A stretch of 64,000 bases of DNA, taken from NCBI GenBank assembly GCA_021613535.1, contig CP075495.1, positions 4,774,001 to 4,838,000 of the forward strand, read 5' to 3'. Below the pieces are notes generated by a model. That model did not search any database and was not told where the DNA came from. It saw only the letters and a program-made list of their open reading frames with translations. The stretch comes from Adineta vaga. Its lineage: Eukaryota > Rotifera. The position numbers and the translations under genes are program-made. Positions 37,166 through 48,900 of this stretch are shown here, piece after piece; within the stretch, counting starts at the first letter, position 1; each line of letters begins with the position of its first letter.

Positions 37166-38902
37166 TCACCAGTGCTGTAAATGAAGAAAATAAAACCAAT
37201 ATAAAATATTAAAAAGCGCAAAACAAAGCGGAAATGCAATGCGAGCAAAAACATCTAATTCACTACGACTATTGATACCGTAACGTGAGGCATGTTTACG
37301 AATTGTACGTTTATATTCTCCATTACCAGATAAACAAAACCAAAATCGATAAATACTCAATTGAATACGTGTTAACCATGAGTGATTTTTGTTTGATATC
37401 TGTTGTCGATTTTGATTCGTAAAACGTGAATAGATAATAGATGTTCGTGTTTTAGATACACGTTTGTTTCGTACATTACCATCGGGAAATAAAAGACTAT
37501 CGAGAGAACCTCGAAAACGAAGAAGTGGTTCACCATATCCAACCTAATTTAATCAGAATGATTTAATACAAAGGAAACAAGAGATTTCATTTGAAATTAT
37601 TACCTTTGTAAAATAATGAACAAAAGCAAATTGAAGTAATGATGCAAGTAGAAATGCATATGCCATGATAACAAACCAATCCAATGCAGTAAGATAAGAA
37701 ACAGCAACAGTATAATTATGTGTATCAAAACTTAATGTTGCTAAACTAAGAAAAGTCATTACACCGATGTTTACACGATCTGCCGTTGCTTCACGATGTA
37801 TAAAAAATGATACCCATGATAACATGACTAACATCGAACTTGGAATATAAACTTGAAGAATATAATAACCCATATGACGTTTAAGAACAAAATCAACGCG
37901 AAGTACAGAAAAATTACCTAGAAAAAAAGATTTACGATTATTAGTTTATTATTCTACAGAAATATCTTCAGTGTCTTCTAATAAAGATATACATACGTCC
38001 ATTCATTTCAGTAATATCATCATATTGTGGATATCTAATCAGATCAAATTGTGATAATAAAACTTTCGTATCAAAATTTACACTTCGATTATTTCCTAAA
38101 CGCCAATCGTATTGAACATCAGATGCTGAATTAGCGACTATGTATAAGACAGAACTTGTAACAACAACTTTGAAGTAAAAACAAAATGACTTACAACTTC
38201 CAACAAAAAAGTTACAGATTTGAGTATCAACTGGAAAATGTCGTAAGTTCATATTGCATCTAGATTTTACCGTAATTCTATACAAACCGAATCAATAACA
38301 ATCGATCATATTTCTTATGATTACCTAGATGAATACCAGATTGATCCATTTGGAAATAAACGCCATAAACGATTGCTTGTTGGTATTGTATGTAAATATG
38401 AATATTTTGAATTATAAAAAATTGTATCTGGTCTCCATAATCGTTCAAGCATACGTGTTGATAATGGTAACACACCAACCTCCTCAGCAAACTGAAGACG
38501 TTCATCACGCCATCGTTGACGAAAATAACAATTCATTGTAAATGACTAAAATTGACAAATAATGAGTTTTTTTCCTTCTTCTTTTAATTACGAACCATAT
38601 CAATATCCTGAATAGGACCAAATGAACTAACTAAAATATCAAAATTGATTTTCGTTGGACCTTCTAAATATTATGAATAAAAAAGCAAATAAGTCAATCG
38701 ATTTCCATGTTTGCATTTTACCTCCAAAATTTGGTCGAATATTTGCATCATAATTTTTCAAAAGACTATCCAAAATTGTTGTTATCTGATGAGTACGCCT
38801 CGATGCAGCTGTTATATTCGTATTATTATTATCCAATAATTGACCTTTCGCAACGACTAATATAAATACAAACCATTTGATTACACTGACAATCATTCTC
38901 AT
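37166..38902 (-). CDS. Cys-loop ligand-gated ion channel subunit, GABA-A/glycine/GluCl-like
   Basis: Seven exons (38902-38722, 38663-38596, 38545-38325, 38277-38195, 38137-37997, 37917-37604, 37543-37166) total 1,386 nt, or 461 residues. The signal peptide is MRMIVSVIKWFVFILVVAKG. The ligand-binding domain has LERLWRPDTIFYNSKYSY, LWRLFPNGSIWYSSR and the Cys loop CNMNLRHFPVDTQIC. TM1 is YYILQVYIPSSMLVMLSWVS and TM2 is RVNIGVMTFLSLATLSFDT. TM3 follows SYLTALDWFVIMAYAFL, and TM4 is near the C-terminus (ARIAFPLCFALFNILYWFYF). The TM2-TM3 link matches anion-channel members. However, the PAR selectivity motif before TM2 reads TADR, which may change ion selectivity. An upstream in-frame extension is possible. 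Confidence 0.85.
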
Positions 38903-38945
38903 TTTAACAAGGAATATGTCTACTGCAATCTTGTTTCGTTGATAC

Positions 38946-38952
38946 GCACACG

Positions 38953-38983
<31 letters not shown>
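38946..38983. repeat. (CA)n then (TA)n compound microsatellite
   Basis: Dinucleotide run immediately upstream of the Cys-loop channel gene start on the reverse strand. Confidence 0.85.
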
Positions 38984-39212
38984 TAATGACTAGAACATCA
39001 TGGATTGTTGTTTAGAACTATTGCCTCAAGCATCAAATAAACGACAATCGTATCAATAAAAATAATTACACGCCTCGACGAATCTAGTTTTTCTCGTCAA
39101 GTGATTGAATCTTTTCTATCCGAGAATGTAATCGAAGTAAGATCGTATTAAAAAACAAAGTTCTCAATTGTAATCGATTAATTTTATATTTATTTACAAA
39201 ATTTTTCTAGTA

Positions 39213-39661
39213 TCACATTGGAAGTTTATCTAATCGAGTAGGTGTTTTTCCTAGCCAATACCACCGACCATAATCTGCAAAAATTTCTTCCCCACCGGCA
39301 ATATCTCGTTTAGCAATAACATAAGCACATTGCTCATCAGGACGTTTGTCAAATATAACATTATGTAAAAGACGATTTCGTGGATCATTTATATATCTAC
39401 CAAGAACAGTTTTATCATCATATGGATTGACATAGACTTGTGGACCGAGTCGCATCAAATAGCTTTTATCTTCTAAGCGTATTGCATCAACAGTTCGAAG
39501 GACTTGACCAGTATAAATACATACACATGAATCTTTAGTAATTGGAGATCGAGTAAACAAACCAGAACCAGCACCTAATGATAATAGGAAAATCGAAAAA
39601 ACGAAGTTTTGTACTTAAATGTACCTGGAATTTGTGATGATTTAATTTCAAGTTCAACCAT
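39213..39661 (-). CDS. Compact stand-alone SET-domain protein
   Basis: Exons 39661-39625 and 39574-39213 give 132 residues, essentially a bare SET fold. It begins MVELEIKSSQIPGAGSGLFT, the usual I-(P)-GAGxGLF entry strand. VLGRYINDPRNRLLHNV fills the place of the RFINHSCxPN cofactor and pseudoknot motif, and GGEEIFADYGRWYW matches the GEELxxDYG end with the catalytic Tyr. There are no pre- or post-SET cysteines. Such proteins methylate lysines; histone versus non-histone targets cannot be told. An acceptor CTTTCAG ends 5 nt before the ATG, consistent with a trans-splice site or a further 5' exon. Confidence 0.75.
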
Positions 39662-40061
39662 CAGATCTGAAAGAAGAATTTGTTGTGTGTAAAAATCTTT
39701 CCATAGAAAATATTCATTTGATCGAATCAATATTCTTTTATATTCAAAAGCGAGATAGAAAAGAAAGAATTTATGTCGTTCTTCTAATGCACATATATTT
39801 TATTTCGATAGAATATTGCTTAAAACGACTACAATCAAAGCATGATGACAACAACATCAAACAAAGAAAGAGAAACATATAAATGGATGATATCACAAAA
39901 CCATGGTTCCATAGACAATACCGAATAAAAACATTAGTTATTCACCGGTCTTCTACACTATAATAAAGGAAGATGACATTAAATTTCCTATGAAAATAAA
40001 ATTATGAAGAATTTTTTGATTTGTTATTTTGTTTTGTTTTGTTTTTATATTTGATATAAAC
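39662..40061. other. Short intergenic spacer
   Basis: AT-rich spacer between the compact SET gene and the 3' end of the elongase gene; no coding signal. Confidence 0.55.
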
Positions 40062-41233
40062 TTAATCAATTTTCTTTTGATCACGAGTTTTGTTTTGATG
40101 CTGTTTACCATCTTGTTTATTGTCTCGTTTTGTTTTAAATATATATGATCCAAGAAAGAAATGAGCAAATAATAGAAAATATGTACCATACATCATTAAC
40201 GAGACTTTTAAATTTTCGTCAGTTACTTGACACATTTCACCATTCTTTTTATATTGCCAAGCTTGTAAATTAATATAACAACCGATAATCATTTGACTTA
40301 GTTGAAGTAATGTTATGATCATTGATACCCAACGTGATATACGAAATTTCATTGCCCGTAAAGCATAATACTAGAAACAATATCAAATTGATTCAAGAAC
40401 AAATCAGATTTTAAACAAGAAACTTACAGAATACATTATTCCATGAACAACATAATTCAATCCACAAAACCATCTAAACAAGAATAGATAAAAAAAACGA
40501 TTAAATTTCTCTCATAATTCGTTTCTTACCTTCCCGTTGAACTATAATCTTGATAACTAAACCAACAATAGATCAAAACTGATGCATGATGATACCAATG
40601 AAGAAAGATAAGTGGTTGTTTACGTAGAACAATAAATATCGTATCAATTAATTCAGGTAATTTTGAAAAACAAAATGCCCATGTCCTTAAACAAAAACAA
40701 ACGAAAGTTATTTGAATTTTTCTCAAATTTTTCTTTCCATACCAAAATCCAACGACACCGAATGCATTAGAATTATTGCAAATCGAATATTTAATCCCAT
40801 GTTTATAGAGTACATAGATCAATTCTGGTAAAACTCTCATGGCTCCAAAGATTGAAAACACGGCTAACAAAGTATTCCATGCCGCTAACCATAAACGTAA
40901 TTCAAATCTTGGTTTATTTTTCATATAAATCTGACCAGCTAAGATCAAAATCAAATCATTTGCATTGTTCAATTAGGAAAAACAAACATATTTGAACTTA
41001 CTGTATATTATAAATAGATAGGCTAATGCATAGAAAAAACTATTATGCCAACGTTGAATCATGAATGTACGTAAATCACGTAAGGTAGCCATTTGATCAC
41101 TATATCGTTCGAAATCAAAGACATAGAATAAAGGTGAAACATCATTCGATTGAGATGATTGTTGGACTGTCTCAGTTAATGAACTATTAAATTGCTCAAA
41201 ATAATTCGAAATGTGTGAAACGATGGTAACCAT
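40062..41233 (-). CDS. ELOVL6: ELOVL6-like very-long-chain fatty acid elongase
   Basis: Exons 41233-41002, 40938-40743, 40685-40530, 40473-40428 and 40370-40062 total 939 nt, or 312 residues. The ELO hallmark KLPELIDTIFIVLRKQPLIF is followed by the histidine box HWYHH and by YSSTGRWFCGLNYVVHGIMY. LWLAAWNTLLAVFSIFGAMR lies before it. This order is that of the ELOVL3/6 branch, which condenses malonyl-CoA onto C12-C16 acyl-CoAs in the ER membrane. The C-terminus ends KKID, a KKxx ER-retrieval signal. An acceptor TTTTAG ends 33 nt before the ATG. Confidence 0.9.
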
Positions 41234-42139
41234 AATTGATGTTATAAAAACACACACTCAAATAATCTAAAAGAAAAACTCTTCATTTTTTATTTACTTT
41301 CTAAATGTCGAAAAAAAAATTATATATGACAAAATAAATCATACGAAATTCTAGTTTTTTCTTTCACAAAAACAGGTTATGTAGATGTCTTCTCTGTTTT
41401 CAAAGTACAAAAATCTTTATATATATATTTATTTTGTGTACACCAAATTTCTACATTAGATAGACTATCTACGATAAATGCTCATGAATCACGTAAAGAT
41501 AATAGATAAAAAAATTCTATTCGAATCGACAATGGCTGTTTTTCTTTTGGTTCTCACATGAGAATGTAAAACTTGTGTGTTTTTTTCATCTAGAGGACAA
41601 AGAGAAAAAAATATGCAACTTCCACCGAAAGAGGTCGTCGAAGCCATAGGAAGGGAAAGAAGGTTGTCACGATAATAATAAACTATATCACGCAAAAAAG
41701 AGAAAAAGACAACTGCACCATAAAATATACCTGCTATATATAAAAAAAAAGAAATAAATCAAGCGCATAGTCGGTTGTCCTTGGTATGATTCGGTAGTTA
41801 TGTAAATATACCTACGTTTGTTTTCTCTTTATCGTAGTATCTTAGATACAACAATAAACAAATCTTTTGTTATTTTTTACATGATTTACGGAAAACAGAA
41901 GAAGTGTTCATCGAGAAAGGTCTTGTCAATAGTTATTTTCAAGTATATTGTTTTGAACTCTTTATTAGTATTGGTCAAATAACAAAAATATCTTTCTATG
42001 TTGATTTAGTACAGTTTACTGTAAAAACAATAGGTTTGAAATAAACTAACACACATGGAAAGAAATTCATATGGCATATTTTTGTGTACATTCGCGAGCA
42101 GTCTAAAATAATAGATAAATGAAATACAAAATAGTCATC
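41234..42139. other. Intergenic, nothing recognised
   Basis: AT-rich, no coding segment; upstream region of the elongase and 3' flank of the UBE2D pseudogene. Confidence 0.6.
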
Positions 42140-42451
42140 AATCTGATTTTTGGTGGTTTAAACAGGATAATCAGTTGGAAAAGTAGTTGTGAGAAAAAAT
42201 ATGTCAGATTGATATGGTGAATCACCTATGGGAAATTAGAAATTTGTAAATAATCAACTCAGATTTCTATATATATTAGGACCGAGAATCATACCTTGCC
42301 AATTGAACAGATCACTCGATTCATTCTAAATATAAAAGAATTGCAAATAATATGTCATGAAAAGAACTATTCATACTGATTCAGTACTGACATTTGATGG
42401 TGGTTCACGTTGTAAATCTTGTAATTCTTTTATAATAAGTTTAAGTGCCAT
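42140..42451 (-). pseudogene. UBE2D-type ubiquitin-conjugating enzyme pseudogene
   Basis: The relic starts at an ATG (42451) reading MALKLIIKELQDLQREPPSN, clearly the UBE2D N-terminus (MALKRIxKELxDLxRDPP). After an intron-like gap comes SSDLFNWQGMIL, equivalent to DDxFHWQATIM. After a second gap comes GDSPYQSDIFFLTTTFPTDY, followed by a stop at 42158-42160. That stop arises from a +1 shift; the original FKPPKI is still readable in another frame. The part carrying the active-site Cys (HPN...CLDIL) is absent. Intron remnants show it arose by DNA duplication, not retroposition. The intact copy lies 1.7 kb upstream on the same strand. Confidence 0.8.
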
Positions 42452-44148
42452 ATGATATCTGGAAGTAATAGAAAAACAACACCATTAAAGTTTAATATTT
42501 AATGTTCATCAATGAAATATGTCATTTTTTCTTCGATTTTGACTTAGGATTCAATTACTACTAAGGTCAAAATATTCTGCAAACGGCTATTGCATTAACA
42601 AGATAAATAATCATTAAGAAGTATACCATTAAGAACTTGTTAAATGCAAAATAGTATCACTTGTAACCTTTGTTAGACTAGAATATGTTTTGTTTTTGGG
42701 ATAAAGTAAACTCTGTTTTTATACGTAAGAATAAAATTTCCTTTTTCATGAACACCCCACCGTCGCTTTAGTATTATCGGTGAAAAAGCCTAAAATTAAC
42801 AATGAATCTATGACTTAGAGCAACGTATGTTTCATTTCTCTTGAATTCATCTGTTTTTTTTTATAAATTTTTATATAAAGATTTCTCATCAGAAAATAAA
42901 AGCTATATTGCATGTCTCGAAAGCCTAGTTTCATTAATTTTTTCCTTATTAATCCTACTAGATATAATTGAATAGTTTGAATTCAATTAAGAGTTTATAC
43001 AGACTTTGTATCGAGCAACAAATATTCTATATTGAAAGAAACAGAGTAGTGTTTTCTTATCACAAAATTGGCTTTTTTACTAAAATAAAATCTATCGACT
43101 TTTTACGATCAATGATCTGAATAATATAAATTTGATTCAAAATCAAACAGATTGGCAATGAACTTTATGTTTTTAAATATTATAGTTTATGATCTGGTAA
43201 TGTTTTGTATAAGTTACACAGACTAAATTTTCTGTCTCGTTTGTTTTCTTCTTAATTATTACGATACTTTCTAGACTTTAAGGAAATCTTGAATGAAATA
43301 AGATATCATATGTTTTAAAGTAACACAGTTGTATAGAAAATATTTCATATTCTATTTATGTGTATTTGCAAATCAACAAAACGAAAACAAATGAAAGCTC
43401 ATAGGTTTACTATCGAAATAGAAGCAAAGAATTTTTTGTTTAGAAAGATATAATTTCACCTGAAAGAGAAACTAATATTTATTCTGACTGTTTCATTATG
43501 CAATTTTCAGAAAGAATTTTAGCAAAAATACTTCATCGTGAATTATTCCCATTAGCGACCATATTAAATGTTTTTTTCTTTCTTTTCTCGTTCTTTCTCA
43601 ATATAATGATTCAAAGTCCACAAAAAGTATTCTTTTTCCCTCGATGTTTTTGTTCTGCTTTGTCTCAAGTAGCAGAATAAGAACACATTAAGTAAATTTT
43701 CGTTGAATTTGTTTAATCAAAAGAAAAAAGAAGATAGAGAGAGAGAGAGAGAGAGAAGATAGTGAAGCAGACAAAGGCAATAAACACACAGAGACAGTGA
43801 GCAAAAAGAAGAGCATGATGACCAAATAGACAAAATAGAAACTAATGAACATCGATTATTATCATCAAAAAAAAAGAATTTTTAATCATTTGAACTTTAG
43901 TTTGTCTTCTGTCTTCTCTATCTTGTTTTTTTATTGTTACTTGAAGCTCATCTTTCTTTGAATACACACAAACATCGTACATACATAATAGTTACACTCG
44001 AATAAAGAAGGGGAAAAAGAGACAAGATGTTTCTATGTTTGTCCATTTCATTCAACACAAAGAAAAGAGAAAGAGAGAGAGAGACAGACAGAAAGTAGAG
44101 CTTAAAAAAGAAGAGAAATGTGCTGTTGTTAATTGTTTATATTCATCA
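42452..44148. other. Intergenic between the UBE2D pseudogene and UBE2D
   Basis: About 1.7 kb, AT-rich, with a (GA)n run at 43736-43757. No coding segment recognised. Confidence 0.6.
43736..43757. repeat. (GA)n microsatellite
   Basis: Dinucleotide run in the spacer between UBE2D copies. Confidence 0.85.
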
Positions 44149-44879
<731 letters not shown>

Positions 44880-45942
44880 TCGAAAGTGATGAAATCAAAC
44901 TAAGGTATACGCTATGGAATAAGATCAAATTTTAAAATATTATTGTTTTGAAAGAATGATCTAGAAAAGAAGAAAAATGTGCTTTTTTTTCTTTTTGACG
45001 GGGAGGGTAGTACGACAATAATAATGATGAAATGAGCACAAAAAAAGAAGAAGAAGAAAAAAAGGAGGATTGCGACAAGCATTTGATGAAGGCGAAGACG
45101 AGTTCGCCCGTAACACGCTGTAATAGTAAAAGAAAAAGAAAAAAAATCGACAGCATAGACGACGATAATATAGGGCCAGTAGGGTGATGATGGAGAGAGC
45201 GCGAATGAGAAAGGAGAGAGAAGAAAAATCATTGAATTGTTCTTACGGGGCCAATGTATATATGTATATATATATATATATCAAACGATTGGTTATTGAA
45301 CAAAAAGAAAAAAATAAACAAAGAAAAAGGAAATAAATAAATAAAAAAATATCAATAAAATCATTCTGAGTGAAGTTTTTTGTGTTTTGATAGATAAAAA
45401 CCACTTCAAACGAAAAAGCATTTCAATTTATGACAAAATTATCGAACTCTTTGATTTATAGATGATAGATTTGAAATTTTATATTATACAAATCATCTAC
45501 TAAAAAGATACTGATTACCATATAACTAACAGTTCTTTTCTTTTGTCTCCTCCTTCTGTTTCGTCATTACATATTTATCACATACATACATACATACAAA
45601 CATCATCAGGCGCCTAATAAACACGTGATTCAAGTTGCATGTGGCGATATTTATTTCAAGATGAAATTTGATTTGAGAAATCTATATTTTTCTCTACGAA
45701 ATTAGATTTATTATAGAACAATGAAATTTATTTGCAAAATCATTTAAATAGCTCATAGAGGATCATGCGAAAGGCTAATGTACTTTGCTAATGACGTCAC
45801 ACTCGAAAAGTGCAATGCAGTACTCAGCCCAGCCTCTCCATATGGTCTTGTTTTATTTAGGACAGAAAAGGAGAAAGAAAAACTTCAAACTCGTTTTCAG
45901 TTATTTTTCTAATTTTCTAATTATTTTTCTGACTTTTTCTAG
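44880..45942. promoter_or_regulatory. Divergent upstream region of UBE2D and OGDH
   Basis: About 1.06 kb between divergent genes. It includes a CRE-like palindrome at 45792-45799 and, just before the OGDH ATG, a pyrimidine tract ending in a TTTCTAG acceptor. No gene is seen in it. Confidence 0.5.
45792..45799. promoter_or_regulatory. Palindromic cAMP-response element TGACGTCA
   Basis: A perfect 8-bp CRE lies about 150 bp upstream of the OGDH start. CREB/ATF proteins bind this site in animals. Function here is inferred from the motif and position alone. Confidence 0.4.
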
Positions 45943-48900
45943 ATGGAAAGACTTGTTTCATCGATTTCTCGACCGTCCATCGGTTCGATACGGTGTTTAC
46001 CGCAATTGATGCTTCTATCGCGCGGTGCACATAAAGCTCATCGTGAATCATTTCTCAATGCATCATCATCAAATTATATCGATGAAATGTATGAACAATG
46101 GTCTAAAGATCCTCAATCAGTACATAAAGTATGCTCCAAAAACTTTATTAAACATCAAATAAAGTCGTTTAACTTTGCTCTGTCTTTCTAGTCATGGGAT
46201 CTTTATTTTCGCAATCAAGTTTATCAACGACCACCAACATTGGGTATTACTCCACCATCACCAGCTTTAACACAATATTATCAAATGACAGGTTTTCTTC
46301 ATCAACAACCGGCTGGTATATCTCAACAACAACAATCACAATTACAAACAACTTCAAGTACCGGTGGTGTTCAAGAATTACCACTTGATATCAAAGCTAT
46401 ACATGACCATATGGCTGTTCAAGCTCTCGTACGATCTTATCAGGTTTGTACATATTCATCAGTATATTATTTTAAAGAAATATTCGTTGAATGAAACGAA
46501 AACTAATTACTAAATGATATTATTCTATCTATCCTCTTCCAGATGCGTGGTCACAAATTAGCACAACTTGATCCACTTTCGCTCTCATCAGCTGATCTCG
46601 ATGCTGAAAGACCAAATGACTTAACATATAATTTTTATAATTTTAGTAAGATTTCACAACGTATATCCATGACATATCTCTAGTTGAGATTGATTCTTTC
46701 AAACTCGAAAAAAAGAATGAAAACAAAAAAGAAATAATAACTATTTTAATTCTAGCTTTATGGACATCATGAAGCTAAACTTGATCCACTCGGTATTCTT
46801 GAAGCTGATCTATCTGGTGAACGACCAGAAGGAATCAGATTATCTTCACATAAATTGAGTAAGATAAGAAAAAAGGAAAACAAAACAATATCATACCTGC
46901 TTGTGTCTGTGTAAAATCATTAGTATAGAATTCAAACTCAACTAGAGATATGGCTGATGCATGGTTTCCAAATGTTGTCTTAGAAACTTGATTAAATCAT
47001 ATCTTATTTTGTTCTTAAATTTAAGGTGAAGCAGATCTCGATCGAAAATTTGTCCTTCCACCTATTACATTTATTGGTGGACAAGAAAACGAACTTTCAT
47101 TACGTGAAATTATACGACGTTTAGAAGTATGAAATAAAGATGTGTTTTGTTGATATTTGAATGACTTATTTTCTTTTATTTAGGATGTTTATTGTCAAAC
47201 GATTGGTTTGGAATATATGTATATAAATAGTTATGAAAAATGTAACTGGATTCGACAACGATTTGAAGATCCACAACAGAAAAAAATCGGAGTTAAAGAT
47301 ATTGAACGTGCAGTTAAACGACTTATTCGAGCATCAAAGTAAGAGAAAAAGATTTTTTTTTGAAATATTCTATTCGATAATTATTTCTTCTAACTTAGAT
47401 TTGAAGATTATTTAAAAAAGAAATGGAGTTCAGAAAAACGTTTTGGTCTTGAAGGTTGCGAAGTTCTTATACCAGCTATGAAAATGGTTATCGATACAGC
47501 TGCTGGTAAAGGTGTTGACACTGTTATCATGGGCATGCCACATCGGTACGTATTTGAATCTATTCATGGTTATGTTAATAAAATTAACTTCAATAATTTT
47601 TTATCTATGTAGTGGTCGTCTTAATGTTCTTGCCAATGTAACACGTAAACCATTAGAAGAATTGTTTTGTCAATTTGATCCAAAATTGGAACCATCGGAT
47701 GTTTCGGTAAATAGAACAGAAAGAAGCATAGAGAGAATTTCGTTTTTTCTTTTGCAATATTATTTTCATCCTTCATATTAATAAGAAAGAGACACATAAA
47801 CCTTATATTATCGTAAGTTTTCCATTTATTTTCCTTTCGATGTTGCAAGATAGTTGGTTGAACACACGTCATTGATGACGATCATATGTCTTTTTTTTTA
47901 TTGAGACACCTATTCCTATTTAAACCTTCGTAAACGTTTTGTCTAGGTTTATTTTTTGATGTTGATTAAAAAATTCATTTTTAACTTAAACATAAAATAC
48001 TTTAAGGGTTCTGGCGATGTCAAATATCATTTGGGTACATGTATTGAACGTTTGAATCGTGCATCTAATACAATGGTTAAATTTGCATTGGTTGCTAATC
48101 CATCTCATTTAGAAGGTAAGAAGAATTTTGTTTATGTATTTTTGCTCTTATGTATGATATATATTTGTTTTATGTAAACAGCTGTTGATCCTGTTGTACA
48201 AGGTAAAACTCGTGCCGAACAATTCTATCGTGGTGACAAAACAGGTGACAAGGCAATGAGTATACTATTACATGGTGATGCTGCTTTTGCTGGTCAAGGT
48301 GTCGTTTATGAAACATTTCATTTGAGTGATTTACCAGCTTATACAACTCATGGAACTATTCATATCATTTGCAACAATCAAGTAAACACATAATAATAAA
48401 TGAGAGAAAACGAACGATATTTTTCGTTTTCTTAAAAATTTTAGATTGGTTTTACCACTGATCCACGTATGGCTCGTTCAAGTCCATATTGTACTGATGT
48501 TGCACGTGTCGTCAATGCTCCTATCTTTCATGTTAATGCCGATGATGTAGAATCAGTTCTACATGTTGCAAAAGTTGCTGCTGAATGGAGATGTACATTC
48601 AAAAAAGATGTTGTCATCGATCTGGTATATTATTTTTTAATCTTTTTGTAAAATTAGTTAACGAACAAATCTTTTAGGTCTGTTATCGTCGTCAAGGTCA
48701 TAATGAAACAGATGAACCTATGTATACACAACCATTCATGTTTGTTCAATTCTGATTGAATTTTTCAATTTTAAATCAATCTTTTTTTCATTAGGTATAA
48801 AAAGATTCATAAACAAAAACCTGTCTTACAAAAATGGGTTGAAAAATTAGTCAGTGAAGGAACAATTAAACAAGATTGGTATGACGTATGTATTGAAATA

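Noticed and set aside
44912-45232. Reverse-strand Phe/Ser-rich ORFs
   Set aside because: Their composition comes from GA-rich DNA read in reverse; there are no homology, acceptor or donor signals.
45240-45300. AT-rich run as a possible replication origin or transposon end
   Set aside because: It is a simple TA repeat with no inverted repeats or target-site duplication; such runs occur throughout the window.
47512-47781. Single long ORF within OGDH read across introns
   Set aside because: It runs through intron sequence; the spliced OGDH frame explains the coding parts.
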